A stretch of DNA of 64,000 nt, from positions 1 to 64,000 of the forward strand of contig JAVKFY010000052.1 in assembly GCA_040223615.1 (NCBI GenBank). The letters run 5' to 3'. Position numbers and translations under genes: made by a program. The notes beneath the pieces are model-generated. The model saw only the letters and a program-made list of their open reading frames with translations, ran no database searches and was not told where the DNA came from. Positions 32,473-43,422 of this stretch are shown piece after piece. The DNA is from JAVKFY01 sp040223615 (GTDB lineage: Bacteria > Pseudomonadota > Alphaproteobacteria > GCA-2731375). The stretch's first letter is position 1. Every line of letters begins with the position of its first letter.

Positions 32473-34884
32473 TCAATGCGCCTTGGCCAGCGGGTCTTCC
32501 GGCCAGGCGTGTTTCGGATAGCGGCCACGCATCGCCTTGCGCACTTCCGCGTAACTGCCGCGCCAGAAGCCGGCCAGGTCACGGGTGATCTGGATCGGCC
32601 GCCCGGCCGGGGACAGCAGATGCACCTCCACCGGCAGGCCCGCCACCGTCGGCGTCTCGGCCACGCCCAGCAGGGCTTGCAACCGCACCGCCAACACCGG
32701 CCGCTCGCCGGCCTCGTAGTCGAGCCGATAGCGTCGCCCATCCGGCAGCGCCACCTCCGCCGGCGCCTCCCGCGCCAGCCGCCGCGCCCCGTCCGGCGGC
32801 AACAGGCTTTGCAGCGCCGCCAACAGGTCGAGCTGCCGCAGGTCGTCGGCGCGCCGGAACCCGGCCACGAATGGCCCCAGCCAGTCATCGAGCGACCCCA
32901 GCAGCGCCGCGTCCGACAGGTCCGGCCACGACTTGTCCGTCCGCCGCAGGAAGGCGACGCGCGCGCGCCAGTTGGCCAGGCCATCGGTCCACGGCAGCCG
33001 CGCCAGCCCCAGTGCCCGCACGCCGTCCAGCAGCGCCGCCGTCACCTGCTCCAGGTCGGCCGCGGCCAGCGGCTCCTCGCGCAGCACCAGCGCGCCCACC
33101 CGGTACTGCCGGTGCGCCGCGACCGCATTCGCGCGCGCGTCCCATGCCACCGTCTCGTGCCAGCCGGCGACGCCGGCGGCCGTCACGTCGTCCGGCGACA
33201 GCGCCGCCGCCAGACGGATGATCGGCTCGCGCGCCGATCCGCCGCCCAGCTCGGCGATGGCCAGGAATGCCGGCGACCAGTGCGCCGCTTGATCGGAGAG
33301 CCGCGCCCCGCCGCCATGGGCCAACCGATAGCGCCCGTCGCCGCCCCGCGCCTGCGCCAGCCGGTCCGGATAGGCCAGCGCCAGCACCGCGCCCGCCCGC
33401 CCCGGCTCGCTGTCGCCCGCGATCTTCAATTGCCGGCGAAACGATGACGCCGCCTGCCGCACCCGGTTGAACGTCCCGACATCGACCAGCCCGCGCGCCG
33501 GTCTGCCGTCGCGCAGCAACGTCAGGCGCCGTTCCAGGTCCGGGTCGTCGCGCTCGGACAGAAAATCCCGCTCGCCGAGCAGCGCCGCCAGGTCGCAGGC
33601 CGTCGCGCTGCCATCGGCCACCAGCATGTGCGCCAGCCGCGGATGCGTGCCCAGCCCTGCCATGCGCCGGCCGACGCTGGTGATCCGGCCGCTTTCATCG
33701 AGCGCGCCAAGCTGCGCGAGCAGCTCGTTCGCCCGCGCCAAGGCCGGCGTCGGCGGCGGGTCCGGCCAGTCAAGGTCGGCGCTGCCCCACAGCGCGCATT
33801 CCAGCGCCAGCGGCGCCAGGTCGGCCTCCAGGATTTCCGGCGGGTCTCGCGGCGCCAGCCCGCGTTGCTCGGCCTCGCTCCACATCCGGTAGCAACGCCC
33901 CGGCCCCTGCCGGCCGGCCCGGCCGGCGCGCTGCGCCGCCGCGGCCTGCGAGGCGCGTTCGGTGACCAGCGCGGTCATGCCGGTCGCCGGACTGAACCGG
34001 GCACGCCGTGCCAGGCCGGCGTCGACCACCGCGCGCACACCGTCGACGGTGACGCTGCTCTCCGCGATCGCCGAGGCCAGCACCAGCTTGCGTCGCCCGG
34101 CCGGCGCCGGCGCCAAGGCCGCGTCCTGCGCCGCCGGAGCCAGCGAGCCGTGCAGCACGTGCACGTCGACGTTGTCGGGCAATGCCAGCGCCCGCCCGAC
34201 CTGGCGTATCTCCGCGATGCCCGGCAGGAAGGCCAGGACATCGCCGTCGCCTTCCGCCAGCGCCCGCCGGCACGCCGCCGCCACCGCCGTCCCGAGGTCG
34301 CGCCGTTCCGGCCGCCCGAGATAGTGCGTCTCGACCGGGAAGGCCGGCGCCGCGCTCTCCACCACCGCCGCCTCGGGCAGCGCCCGGCGCAGCCCCGGCA
34401 GATCGAGCGTCGCCGACATCACCAGCAACCGCAGGTCCGGCCGCAGCCCGGCTTGCGCGTCCAACGCCAGCGCCAGGCCCAGATCGCCTTGCAGGTGCCG
34501 CTCGTGAAACTCGTCGAAGATTACCGCCGCGACACCGTCGAGGCCGGGATCGGATTGCAGCATCCGGGTCAGCACGCCCTCGGTAACCACTTCGATGCGC
34601 GTATCGCGCCCAACCCTGGTGTCCAGCCGGGTGCGATATCCGACGGTGTCGCCAGCCTTTTCGCCACGCTGACGGGCCATGAAGGTCGCGGCGGCACGGG
34701 CGGCGATGCGCCGTGGCTCCAGCATCACGACGCGGCCGCCACTGAGCCATGGCACGTCCAGCAGCGCCGGCGGCACCGCGGTGGTCTTGCCGGCACCGGG
34801 CGGCGCCTGCAGCACGACTTGGTTGTGGGCGGCGAGCGCGTCCAGCAGGGCCGGCAGCGCCGCCAGGATCGGCAGGTCTGGCAT
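32473..34884 (-). CDS. hrpB: ATP-dependent helicase HrpB
   Basis: An 803-residue DEAH-box helicase. Walker A is PPGAGKTT at 28-35, Walker B appears as DEFHERH, followed by SATLD and the motif VI region QRAGRAGRQGPGRCYR. A C-terminal HrpB-specific domain (LARLPWTDGLANWRARVAFLR region) completes a near-typical length of 800-830 residues. The cellular RNA substrate is not defined in most bacteria. The start is divergent from the TMEM43-like gene with 84 bases between. Confidence 0.96.
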   Translation of the reverse strand: MPDLPILAALPALLDALAAHNQVVLQAPPGAGKTTAVPPALLDVPWLSGGRVVMLEPRRIAARAAATFMARQRGEKAGDTVGYRTRLDTRVGRDTRIEVVTEGVLTRMLQSDPGLDGVAAVIFDEFHERHLQGDLGLALALDAQAGLRPDLRLLVMSATLDLPGLRRALPEAAVVESAAPAFPVETHYLGRPERRDLGTAVAAACRRALAEGDGDVLAFLPGIAEIRQVGRALALPDNVDVHVLHGSLAPAAQDAALAPAPAGRRKLVLASAIAESSVTVDGVRAVVDAGLARRARFSPATGMTALVTERASQAAAAQRAGRAGRQGPGRCYRMWSEAEQRGLAPRDPPEILEADLAPLALECALWGSADLDWPDPPPTPALARANELLAQLGALDESGRITSVGRRMAGLGTHPRLAHMLVADGSATACDLAALLGERDFLSERDDPDLERRLTLLRDGRPARGLVDVGTFNRVRQAASSFRRQLKIAGDSEPGRAGAVLALAYPDRLAQARGGDGRYRLAHGGGARLSDQAAHWSPAFLAIAELGGGSAREPIIRLAAALSPDDVTAAGVAGWHETVAWDARANAVAAHRQYRVGALVLREEPLAAADLEQVTAALLDGVRALGLARLPWTDGLANWRARVAFLRRTDKSWPDLSDAALLGSLDDWLGPFVAGFRRADDLRQLDLLAALQSLLPPDGARRLAREAPAEVALPDGRRYRLDYEAGERPVLAVRLQALLGVAETPTVAGLPVEVHLLSPAGRPIQITRDLAGFWRGSYAEVRKAMRGRYPKHAWPEDPLAKAH

Positions 34885-34968
34885 GTCTTCGGCCGGGTTT
34901 CCCGAGGCCTCGGCAATCTGTCACAGTGGCGCCGGTCCGTGAACCGGGGCGCGGGGGGAGGCAACACC

Positions 34969-36057
34969 ATGGCACGACGCAAGGGCAGGGTTGGCGCGCC
35001 GGTCGGCATCGTCATGGCGGTGGGCGCGATCGCCGCGCTGTTCTGGAACGAGGGCCGCTCGGTCGACCGCATCAAGACCATCGACACCGGCCGCGACGCG
35101 GTGACCGAAGGCGACCCCGGCCGCGTCGATGCCTCGCTGCAAGGCAAGCTGGTGCATCTTGTCGGCCCGGCCACCGGCGGCGACATCGCCGACACTGTGT
35201 TCAGGATCGAGCTCACCGCGCTGCGCCTCGACCGCCGGATCGACATGTACCAGTGGGTCGAGACCAAGAAGGGCCGCGACGGCCACACCGAGTATGAGTA
35301 CCGCAAGGCGTGGCGCAACGAGCGCGTGACCGGCTTCGACGACAACCGCTACGTCAACCCGGAGATGCCGTACCGCGACCAGACCTTCTACCCGGCCGAG
35401 GCCAGGCTCGGCGCCTACCGGCTGTCGCGCGCGCTGTTGGACGACCTCGACGCCGGGCTGGCGGTGATCCCGTCGCCCATCGACTTGCCGAAGGTCGGAC
35501 CGCTGCGGCTGGAGGGGGAGCGGCTCTACTCCGGCGATCCCAAGCAGCAGGACATCGGTGACCTGCGCATCGCCTTCAACGCCGCGCCGGAACAGACGGT
35601 GAGCGTGCTGGCCGGCATGGCCGGTGGCGAGCTGCTGGCATTCCGAACCGAACACGGCGACCTGGCGATGATCGAGCCCGGCGCGATGAATGCCGACGCG
35701 ATGCTGGCGCTGGCCGAGACCCGTAACGCCTACCTGACCTGGGGCATTCGCCTGGCCGGCACCGCTGCGATCTTTTTCGGCCTGTTTCTGCTGCTGAGCT
35801 CGGCGGTGTCGTGGATCCCGTTCGCGCAAGGCCTGGCCAGGGCCGGCGCGGCGCTGATCGCCATCGTCCTGGCGGTGCCGATCGCGCTGTCCGTGATCGC
35901 CTTCGCCTGGCTCTGGTTCCGGCCGCTGTGGGCCATCGGCCTGTTCTGCGTCGCCGCGCTGGGACCGATCTTCCTGGTGCTGCGCGGCCGCCGCGCCAAC
36001 CGCGCCCCCGCGATGGCACATGCCATGCCCCCGCCGCCCCCGCCGCCGCCACGCTGA
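34969..36057 (+). CDS. TMEM43/LUMA family membrane protein
   Basis: A 362-residue protein with an N-terminal membrane segment (VGIVMAVGAIAALFWNEGRSVD, the family landmark WNEGRS), a large soluble domain containing YQWVETK, YEYRKAW and ARLGAYRLS, and three to four C-terminal membrane segments from about residue 265. It ends in eight prolines and Arg. Function unknown in bacteria; the eukaryotic homologue is an inner nuclear membrane protein. GGGGGGAGG precedes the start. Its stop overlaps the EamA start. Confidence 0.9.
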   Translation: MARRKGRVGAPVGIVMAVGAIAALFWNEGRSVDRIKTIDTGRDAVTEGDPGRVDASLQGKLVHLVGPATGGDIADTVFRIELTALRLDRRIDMYQWVETKKGRDGHTEYEYRKAWRNERVTGFDDNRYVNPEMPYRDQTFYPAEARLGAYRLSRALLDDLDAGLAVIPSPIDLPKVGPLRLEGERLYSGDPKQQDIGDLRIAFNAAPEQTVSVLAGMAGGELLAFRTEHGDLAMIEPGAMNADAMLALAETRNAYLTWGIRLAGTAAIFFGLFLLLSSAVSWIPFAQGLARAGAALIAIVLAVPIALSVIAFAWLWFRPLWAIGLFCVAALGPIFLVLRGRRANRAPAMAHAMPPPPPPPPR

Positions 36058-36917
36058 TGCAGAACGAAATCGGTCGCGGGATCGCGCTCATGGTGCTGGC
36101 GATGGGCGTGCTGGCCGGCATGGACGCGATCACCAAATACCTGGCGACGCGCTACGACGTACCGCAGATCCTGGCGATCCGGTTCTGGATCTTCCTCGGC
36201 TTCGCCGCCGCCATGGCCGGTCCGCGCAACGTGCCGACCCTGCTGCGCTCGACCATGCCGTGGCACCAGCTCGCGCGCTCGCTGATCATCGTCGTCGAGG
36301 TCGGCGTCTTCGTACTCTCCTTCCGCTATCTGCCGTTGGCCGACGTACACGCGATCACCGGCATCGCGCCGTTGCTGGTCACCGCGCTGGCGGTGCCGAT
36401 GCTGGGCGAGCGCGTCGGCATCCGGCGCTGGAGCGCGGTGGCGGTCGGCTTCGTCGGCTTGCTGATCATCATCCGGCCGGGCTTCGGCGAGCTCGACCCG
36501 TACCTGCTGATCCCGCTCGGCGGCGCCTTCCTGTGGGCGCTATACCAGGTCCTCACGCGCCAGGTGAGCCGCGACGCGCCGGCCACCTCGATGCTCTACA
36601 TGGCCGGCGTCGGCGCCATCGTGATGAGCTTCATCGCGCCGTTCGTCTGGGTGCCGCCGACCCTGATCGACTGGGGCGCGCTGATCGCGCTCGGCATCAT
36701 CGGCTCGTTCGGCCACTACCTGTTCATCCGCGCCTTCCAGGCCGCGCCGGCCTCGGTGCTGCAGCCGTTCCACTACACCGCGCTGGTCTGGGCGACGCTG
36801 ATCGGCTGGACCGTGTTCGGTGACCTGCCCGATGGCTGGACCGTGGCCGGCGGCCTGGTCATCGCCGCCAGCGGTATCTACGCCATCCTGCGGGCGGAGA
36901 AGATCAGCCGAGAATGA
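36057..36917 (+). CDS. EamA/DMT family transporter
   Basis: A 286-residue drug/metabolite transporter with ten hydrophobic segments in two EamA repeats (MVLAMGVLAGMDAITKYLA; then LLIPLGGAFLWALYQVLTR). The conserved Pro-Leu-Ala-Asp-x-His loop (RYLPLADVHAITGIAPLLV) is typical of RhaT/YdcZ-like exporters. The substrate is unknown. Translationally coupled to the TMEM43-like gene (TGATG). Its 3' end overlaps the convergent subtilase gene by 14 bases. Confidence 0.92.
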   Translation: MQNEIGRGIALMVLAMGVLAGMDAITKYLATRYDVPQILAIRFWIFLGFAAAMAGPRNVPTLLRSTMPWHQLARSLIIVVEVGVFVLSFRYLPLADVHAITGIAPLLVTALAVPMLGERVGIRRWSAVAVGFVGLLIIIRPGFGELDPYLLIPLGGAFLWALYQVLTRQVSRDAPATSMLYMAGVGAIVMSFIAPFVWVPPTLIDWGALIALGIIGSFGHYLFIRAFQAAPASVLQPFHYTALVWATLIGWTVFGDLPDGWTVAGGLVIAASGIYAILRAEKISRE

Positions 36918-39444
36918 AGTCGCCGGCGGAGAGCTGACCCGGATCGATATCTTTCAGCGTTACCACCGTGCCCATCTCGCCCCAGGTAACGATGGCGCCC
37001 TCCGGGCCGTCGATGATCTCAAAGCCGACCCCCGGCAGTTGCAGCCGGTCGACGCCGGGCTGGAAGTCGGACACCGTGTCGGCGGCCTGGTTGTCGCCGA
37101 ACACGAACACGTCGGCGCCGGCGCCGCCGGTCAGCCAGTCGTCCGAGGGCCCGCCGACCAGCGTGTCGTCGCCATCGCCACCGACCAGCAGGTCGGCGCC
37201 GGCATGGCCGACCAGGTGGTCGTCGCCGGCATCGCCGAACAGCCAGTCATCGCCACCCTGACCACGCAGCAGGTCGTCGCCGGCACCGCCGGTGACCGTA
37301 TCGTCGCCGGAGTTGCCAGCCGCCAGGTCGATACCATCGCCGCCGTCGACCCGGTCGTCATCGGCGCCGCCATAGAGCATGTCGTCGCCCACGCCGCCAT
37401 CCAGCGTATCGGCGCCGCGCGTGCCGCGCAGGTTGTCGCCGCCCGCGCCGCCGGCAAGCTCGTCGTCGCCGGCCGCGCCGATCAGTGTGTCGGCGCCGGC
37501 GAAGCCGTCCAGCCGGTTGGCGTCGCCGTCACCGACCAGCCAGTCGCCGAAGTCGCCGCCCAGCAGGTCCTCCACCGCGACCAGACGGTTGCCCTCGGCG
37601 ACGCCGGTGCGCAGGTCGGCGACCGCGCCCGACGTGGCGCCGAGTTGCACAGCGTCGCGGCCGTCGCCACCGTCCAGCGTGTCGCCGCCGGCGCCGCCGG
37701 CGAGCGTGTCGTCGCCAGCGCCGCCGAGCAGCCAGTTGGCGCCGTCATTGCCGGTCAGCATGTCGTCGCCGTCGCCGGCCACGGCATGTTCGATCATCGC
37801 CGTCTGGTCGAGCCACAGCGAACCGGCGGCGAGCTGGCTTTCCGAACCCGGCCGCAGGTCGATGGCGGCGTCGCCGGAGAGCGCGGCGGCGTTCAGCCAG
37901 TCCACCCCGGCCTCGTCGACCAGCGGCGCCGCGCTGCCGGCGAAGCTGTCGGTGAAGACGTAGCGGTCGTTGGCGCCCGGCGCGTCGCCGTACAGGTGCA
38001 GCGTCCAGCTCTGCAGGCTGCCGCTCAGGCCGGCGATCGCGTCGGCGATGCGCAGGGTCCAGGTGCCGGCGCCATGTTCCTCGCGGAACGCCATGGCGCC
38101 GAAGGTCCAGACCAGGTGGTCGCCCGGCGCGTCGGTCTGGCCCAGGCCAGGCCGGTCCAGCAGCCGCGCTTCGGTGCCCGACGGCGAGACCAGGGTGATT
38201 GTCAGATCCCCGACGCGGTCGTGCGGCAGGTCGATGTCGAGACTGACCGCGTCGAGCACGATGTCGTCGGCGAAGCTGACGGCCTGCTCCAAAACGCCGA
38301 CGCCGCCGTCAGGAATCGCCGCCGGCGCGGCGAGCTCTGCACTGAGGTGCAACTCGTTGGCGCTGGTCGCGGCCGGCCCGGTCCACGATGCCGCCAGCCG
38401 CACCGCCGCGCGCGCGTCGACCATGCCGAAGCCGTATTCGTGGCTGTAGGCCAGGCCGGCGCCGTTGACCTGCCAGCCCGGATCGCCGGCATCGGTCTGC
38501 CGCGCGCTGAACGCCAGGATGTCCTGCACGTCGCGCCAGCCCAGGCCGGCATTGGCCTCCAGCATCAACGCCACCGTGCCGCTCACCATCGGCGCCGAGA
38601 ACGAGGTGCCGCTGACCTGGGTGAAATCGTCGCCGCTGTAGCCGGCTTCGCCGACCCGGTCGGTGCTGACCACGCCCTGGCCCGGCGCGCTGACCAGCAC
38701 CGCGGCGCCATGGGTCGAGAACAATGCCGCGTCGCCATCGCGGCCGGTTGCGCTGACGGTGACCGTGTGACGACTGGCCTGGGTGCCGTGCAGGTTGACG
38801 TCGTCGCCTTCCAGATTGGCGTTGCCGGCGGCCATCACCACGGTGGCACCGAGCCCACCGCGGCCCTGCTCGACCAGGTCGGCCAGCGCCGCACCGATCG
38901 CGGTGAAGTCGCCATAGTCGATGCCGAAGCGCTGCTGGTCGGCAAGCCGGTGATCGTCCAGGAAGGCGAAGTCGGCGCTGTGCAGCATCAGCGCCGAGTA
39001 GCTCCAGGAATTGTTGACCACGTCGGCATCGCCGGCGCCGGCGGCGTAGCGCCAGCCGGCGGCGACGGTGTCGGTCATCGTCGCGGTGCTGAGCGGGTTG
39101 TACAGCGACACCAGGTCGGCGCCCGGCGCCACCCCGACCATGCCGTCGTCGTTGGCCCGCGCCGCGACGATGCCGGCGACGGCGGTGCCGTGGCTGTCGG
39201 TGGCGGTGCGCGGCTGGGCGCTGCCCCCGTCAAGGCTCCAGCCGCCGGCATAGGCTTCGGCGAGATCGGGATGACCGGCATCGATGCCCTGGTCCATGAC
39301 CGCGACCCGCACGCCCGCGCCGGTGGCCTGGTCCCAGACCGACGCCGCCGCGATGCCGCCGCTGTCACCGGCGCGCAGGTACCACTGCAGCACCCACAAG
39401 GGGTCGGCGAGAGCAGCGGCAAAGTTCTGTGTGGGCCCGGACAT
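36904..39444 (-). CDS. Subtilisin-like serine protease with P domain and RTX repeats
   Basis: An 846-residue exoprotein. The S8 catalytic triad is D51 (VMDQGID), H85 (DSHGTAVAG) and S281 (GTSFSAPMVSG), with oxyanion Asn208. A proprotein-convertase P domain spans about 370-520 (SLDIDLPHDRVGDLTITLVS then SPSGTEARLL). From about 560 to 780 there are calcium-binding GGxGxDxLx nonapeptides, then a C-terminal secretion region (DFQPGVDRLQLPG). No N-terminal signal peptide, so type I secretion is expected. No T1SS genes are nearby. Convergent with the EamA gene. Confidence 0.94.
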   Translation of the reverse strand: MSGPTQNFAAALADPLWVLQWYLRAGDSGGIAAASVWDQATGAGVRVAVMDQGIDAGHPDLAEAYAGGWSLDGGSAQPRTATDSHGTAVAGIVAARANDDGMVGVAPGADLVSLYNPLSTATMTDTVAAGWRYAAGAGDADVVNNSWSYSALMLHSADFAFLDDHRLADQQRFGIDYGDFTAIGAALADLVEQGRGGLGATVVMAAGNANLEGDDVNLHGTQASRHTVTVSATGRDGDAALFSTHGAAVLVSAPGQGVVSTDRVGEAGYSGDDFTQVSGTSFSAPMVSGTVALMLEANAGLGWRDVQDILAFSARQTDAGDPGWQVNGAGLAYSHEYGFGMVDARAAVRLAASWTGPAATSANELHLSAELAAPAAIPDGGVGVLEQAVSFADDIVLDAVSLDIDLPHDRVGDLTITLVSPSGTEARLLDRPGLGQTDAPGDHLVWTFGAMAFREEHGAGTWTLRIADAIAGLSGSLQSWTLHLYGDAPGANDRYVFTDSFAGSAAPLVDEAGVDWLNAAALSGDAAIDLRPGSESQLAAGSLWLDQTAMIEHAVAGDGDDMLTGNDGANWLLGGAGDDTLAGGAGGDTLDGGDGRDAVQLGATSGAVADLRTGVAEGNRLVAVEDLLGGDFGDWLVGDGDANRLDGFAGADTLIGAAGDDELAGGAGGDNLRGTRGADTLDGGVGDDMLYGGADDDRVDGGDGIDLAAGNSGDDTVTGGAGDDLLRGQGGDDWLFGDAGDDHLVGHAGADLLVGGDGDDTLVGGPSDDWLTGGAGADVFVFGDNQAADTVSDFQPGVDRLQLPGVGFEIIDGPEGAIVTWGEMGTVVTLKDIDPGQLSAGDFILG

Positions 39445-39695
39445 CGATGGCTTCGGCGCAGCGCGACCTCAGCGGTCGCAGCGCCCAGCAGGATGCCGTC
39501 GCGGTGGTTAATATCAGGTGCGCATGTAAGGTTGACGTGACCCTAACGCCGGCCGGGGAAAGCGGCGTCAGGCGGACCGCGGCCGCTTGAGGGGAACCCG
39601 GCACGAACCTTGCCACCCACGCGCCCGCCGCACGCATCCGTGCACCGCACTGAAGCGGGATTGACGCCGGCCCACCGGGGTCGCGAGCATAGAGC

Positions 39696-40330
39696 ATGAG
39701 CCCGACCCATCGACTTGCCCTGGTCGAGGACGAACTGCCGCCCGGCTTCGCCCTGGACCTGCCCGCCGCCACCCGCGCCCTCTACGTGGTCGCCGGCGCC
39801 ATCCAGTGCAACGACGCGACCGTCGCTGCCGACAACGGTTGCATCGCCACCGACAAACTGGCGATCGCCGCGCCGAACGGCGCCCGCCTCTGGCGCTTCG
39901 AGCTGCTCACGGCCGGCGCCCTGGCCGAGCCGCCCGGCAGCCGCGGCCTGCTCGCCGCCGACCTGGAGACCGCCCCGGCAGGCGACTGGCTGCTGCGGCT
40001 GGACAGCGTCGCGTTTCCCGTCGGCGGCTGCGCCTTCGCGCACGTGCACCAGGGCCCGGGCATCCGTTGCCTGTTGCATGGCGAGATCAGGATCGACAGC
40101 GAAGGCCGCTCGACGCACTACCAGCCGGGCCAGGCCTGGTTCGAGGCCGGCCCCGAGCCGGTCTTCGCCCAGGCCAGCGCGAAATGGCCGAGCCGGTTCA
40201 TCCGGGCGATGGTGCTGCCGCGCGACCTGCTCGGCAAGAGCTCGATCAGCTATGTCGATCCGGCCGACAAGGACAAGCCGAAGAGCCAGACCTATCGAGT
40301 CTTCGCCGACACCGCCGTGGAGCGCCCCGC

Positions 40331-40334
<4 letters not shown>
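39696..40334 (+). CDS. Cupin domain protein
   Basis: A 212-residue protein with two weak cupin-like halves. The C-terminal half holds the clearest core (FAHVHQGPGIRCLLHGEIRI, then STHYQPGQAWFEAGPEP), giving potential metal ligands His, His and Glu. It overlaps the acyl-CoA dehydrogenase start by 4 bases (ATGA). The role is unknown; a sensor or small-molecule-binding function alongside acyl-CoA oxidation is one possibility. The 251 bases upstream, shared with the divergent subtilase, hold no gene that I can support. Confidence 0.8.
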
Positions 40335-41482
<1,148 letters not shown>

Positions 41483-41518
41483 CCGCGGACGGCTGGGACG
41501 CAGGCCGGCGCAAAGAGA

Positions 41519-43300
41519 TCAGTCAGCGAGCCCGGCGGAACGCAGATCGTCGACAAGGCGGTCGACATGGTTGGCAGCGCAAAAGGCGGCGGCGTTGGAC
41601 CTGACGTCGGTCAGCGTGATGTTCGGGATGATGTCCCGCATCCGCTCGATAGCGGCGTTCGCTGCGTCCGTTTGAGAAAGCTGCACCTGCGACGCGGCGA
41701 GAAAAGCGTAGTACTGCCACAGTTGCGCATTCGACTGGCTCACGGCCTGCGTCATCCACTCGATCGCCTCGTCGAACCGGCCAGCCCAGTAATGACTGAT
41801 GCTGCGTCGCGACATGATCATCGGCAACGTCGGATCGCGCCGACCGAGACGCACCGCCTCGTCATGGTGGGACATCGCCTCGTCAAAGCGCCCGACGCTC
41901 GCCAGTGCCGTGCCCATCAGCGAGTGCGTGAGCGCCGAACTCGGGTTCAGGTCGAGCGACTTGCGCAGTGCCCGTAGCGCGCGATCGGGATTGGCGGCAT
42001 AGCTTACCTGACCGAGGATTGCAGAGGCGATTGGATCGTCCGGGTCGAGGTCCGCCGCCCCCTGCGCCAGTTCCACCGCCGCGGCACGATCCGCCTCGCT
42101 CGCGGCGAAATAGCCGAAAACGACATTGTAGTAATGCACGTTCGCGGCGCCGGAATAAGCCGGCGCGAATGCGGGATCGATCTCGATCGCGCGCTCAAAG
42201 CAGCGCCGCGCCGCGACCATGTCGGCCTTCGAGCGCTTGTGAAAATGTGCCGCGCCCAGGTGGTAGTGGTCCCAGGCGCCAAGATTCTCCGCCGGTTGCC
42301 CGAGGGCGCGTGCGATCTCCGCCTTGCCCAGTTCAGGTTCCAGCGCGCCCATGACCGTTAACGTGATCTCATCCTGAAGGGCAAAAACGTCGTCCATTTC
42401 GCGGTCGTACTTCTCCGCCCATAACTGGCTCCCGGTTTCGCCACTTGTTAACTGGACAGCGATGCGGACACGGCTTCCGGCCCTTCGGATACTACCTTCG
42501 AGCAGGTAGCGTACCGCCGGTTCGCCCGCCGTATCCTGAGCGTCAAGCGGTCGGCCCTTGTAGGCGAGGGCGGCACTTCGAGCCACGACAGAGAAGCCCC
42601 GAATACGGCTCAGCGCGGTCGTTATGTCCTCGGTGATTCCGTCCGCGAAATCGTCCTTTTCGGCGTCTCGGCCCTTGTTGTCGAACGGTAGGACTGCAAC
42701 CGATGGCTTCTCCGGTCTCCCGGTTGCCGCTCGGCGCGCGGGCGCACCTGGCGGCAGCTTCTCGGCGTCATCGCCGAGCTTGATGGCGAAGCAATGGACC
42801 GGTCGCGCGATATTCTTGACCTCGACCTCGCCCATGTCCTTGAACTGGATATCAAGCTTGTCGCGCACCTCGTCGCGCACGTTGCGCCGTACGCAGATAC
42901 CGCCCGGTTCGGCCAGTGCCTCAAGTCGCGCGGCGACGTTGACGCCGTCGCCGTAGATATCGTCGCCATCGACGATGATGTCGCCCAGGTTGATGCCGAT
43001 GCGGTAGGCGATACGCCGCTCCTCGGGCAGCACGGCATTCCGATCGTGCAGGGCCAATTGAAGCTCGATCGCGAACTGAACCGCGTCGACGACACTACCG
43101 AACTCCATCAGCGCGCCATCGCCGAGCAACTTGATGGTACGGCCGTGGAACTTCGTTTCCTTGGGTTCGATCAACTCCCGGCGGTGCGTTTGCAGCGCGC
43201 GGAGCGTCCCGACTTCGTCCTCGCCCATGAGGCGTGAATACCCGACGACATCTGCAGCCAGAATTGCGGCAAGCCTGCGCTCGACCCGTTCCGTCGTCAC
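41519..43300 (-). CDS. Class III adenylate cyclase-like protein with TPR domain (copy A)
   Basis: A 593-residue protein. GTG 43300 (MTTERVERRLAAILAADVVG) is chosen because it gives the family N-terminus and has GGAG upstream. The cyclase homology domain (1-180) keeps metal Asp17 and Asp61, Lys57 for base recognition, and Asn121/Arg125 in GVNVAARLEA. A linker leads to a TolB-like/FlgO-like domain (VAVLPFDNKGRDAEKDDFADG, then LLEGSIRRAGSRVRI) and then TPRs. Cytoplasmic. Divergent from paralogue B with 122 bases between. Confidence 0.93.
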   Translation of the reverse strand: MTTERVERRLAAILAADVVGYSRLMGEDEVGTLRALQTHRRELIEPKETKFHGRTIKLLGDGALMEFGSVVDAVQFAIELQLALHDRNAVLPEERRIAYRIGINLGDIIVDGDDIYGDGVNVAARLEALAEPGGICVRRNVRDEVRDKLDIQFKDMGEVEVKNIARPVHCFAIKLGDDAEKLPPGAPARRAATGRPEKPSVAVLPFDNKGRDAEKDDFADGITEDITTALSRIRGFSVVARSAALAYKGRPLDAQDTAGEPAVRYLLEGSIRRAGSRVRIAVQLTSGETGSQLWAEKYDREMDDVFALQDEITLTVMGALEPELGKAEIARALGQPAENLGAWDHYHLGAAHFHKRSKADMVAARRCFERAIEIDPAFAPAYSGAANVHYYNVVFGYFAASEADRAAAVELAQGAADLDPDDPIASAILGQVSYAANPDRALRALRKSLDLNPSSALTHSLMGTALASVGRFDEAMSHHDEAVRLGRRDPTLPMIMSRRSISHYWAGRFDEAIEWMTQAVSQSNAQLWQYYAFLAASQVQLSQTDAANAAIERMRDIIPNITLTDVRSNAAAFCAANHVDRLVDDLRSAGLAD

Positions 43301-43422
43301 CGTCGGCTCCGATACACCTAATGCTGCGTCATGAGACTGTACGAGCCGATCATGTGCCGGTCCACGACCAAGCCCGCCGTTTGGCGCTATCGATGGCAAG
43401 CAGTGGCGACTACACTCGCGCC

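Noticed and set aside
37130..37800. Dense short repeats that could suggest a CRISPR array
   Set aside because: They are codons of the calcium-binding RTX nonapeptides with no spacer structure or constant repeat length.
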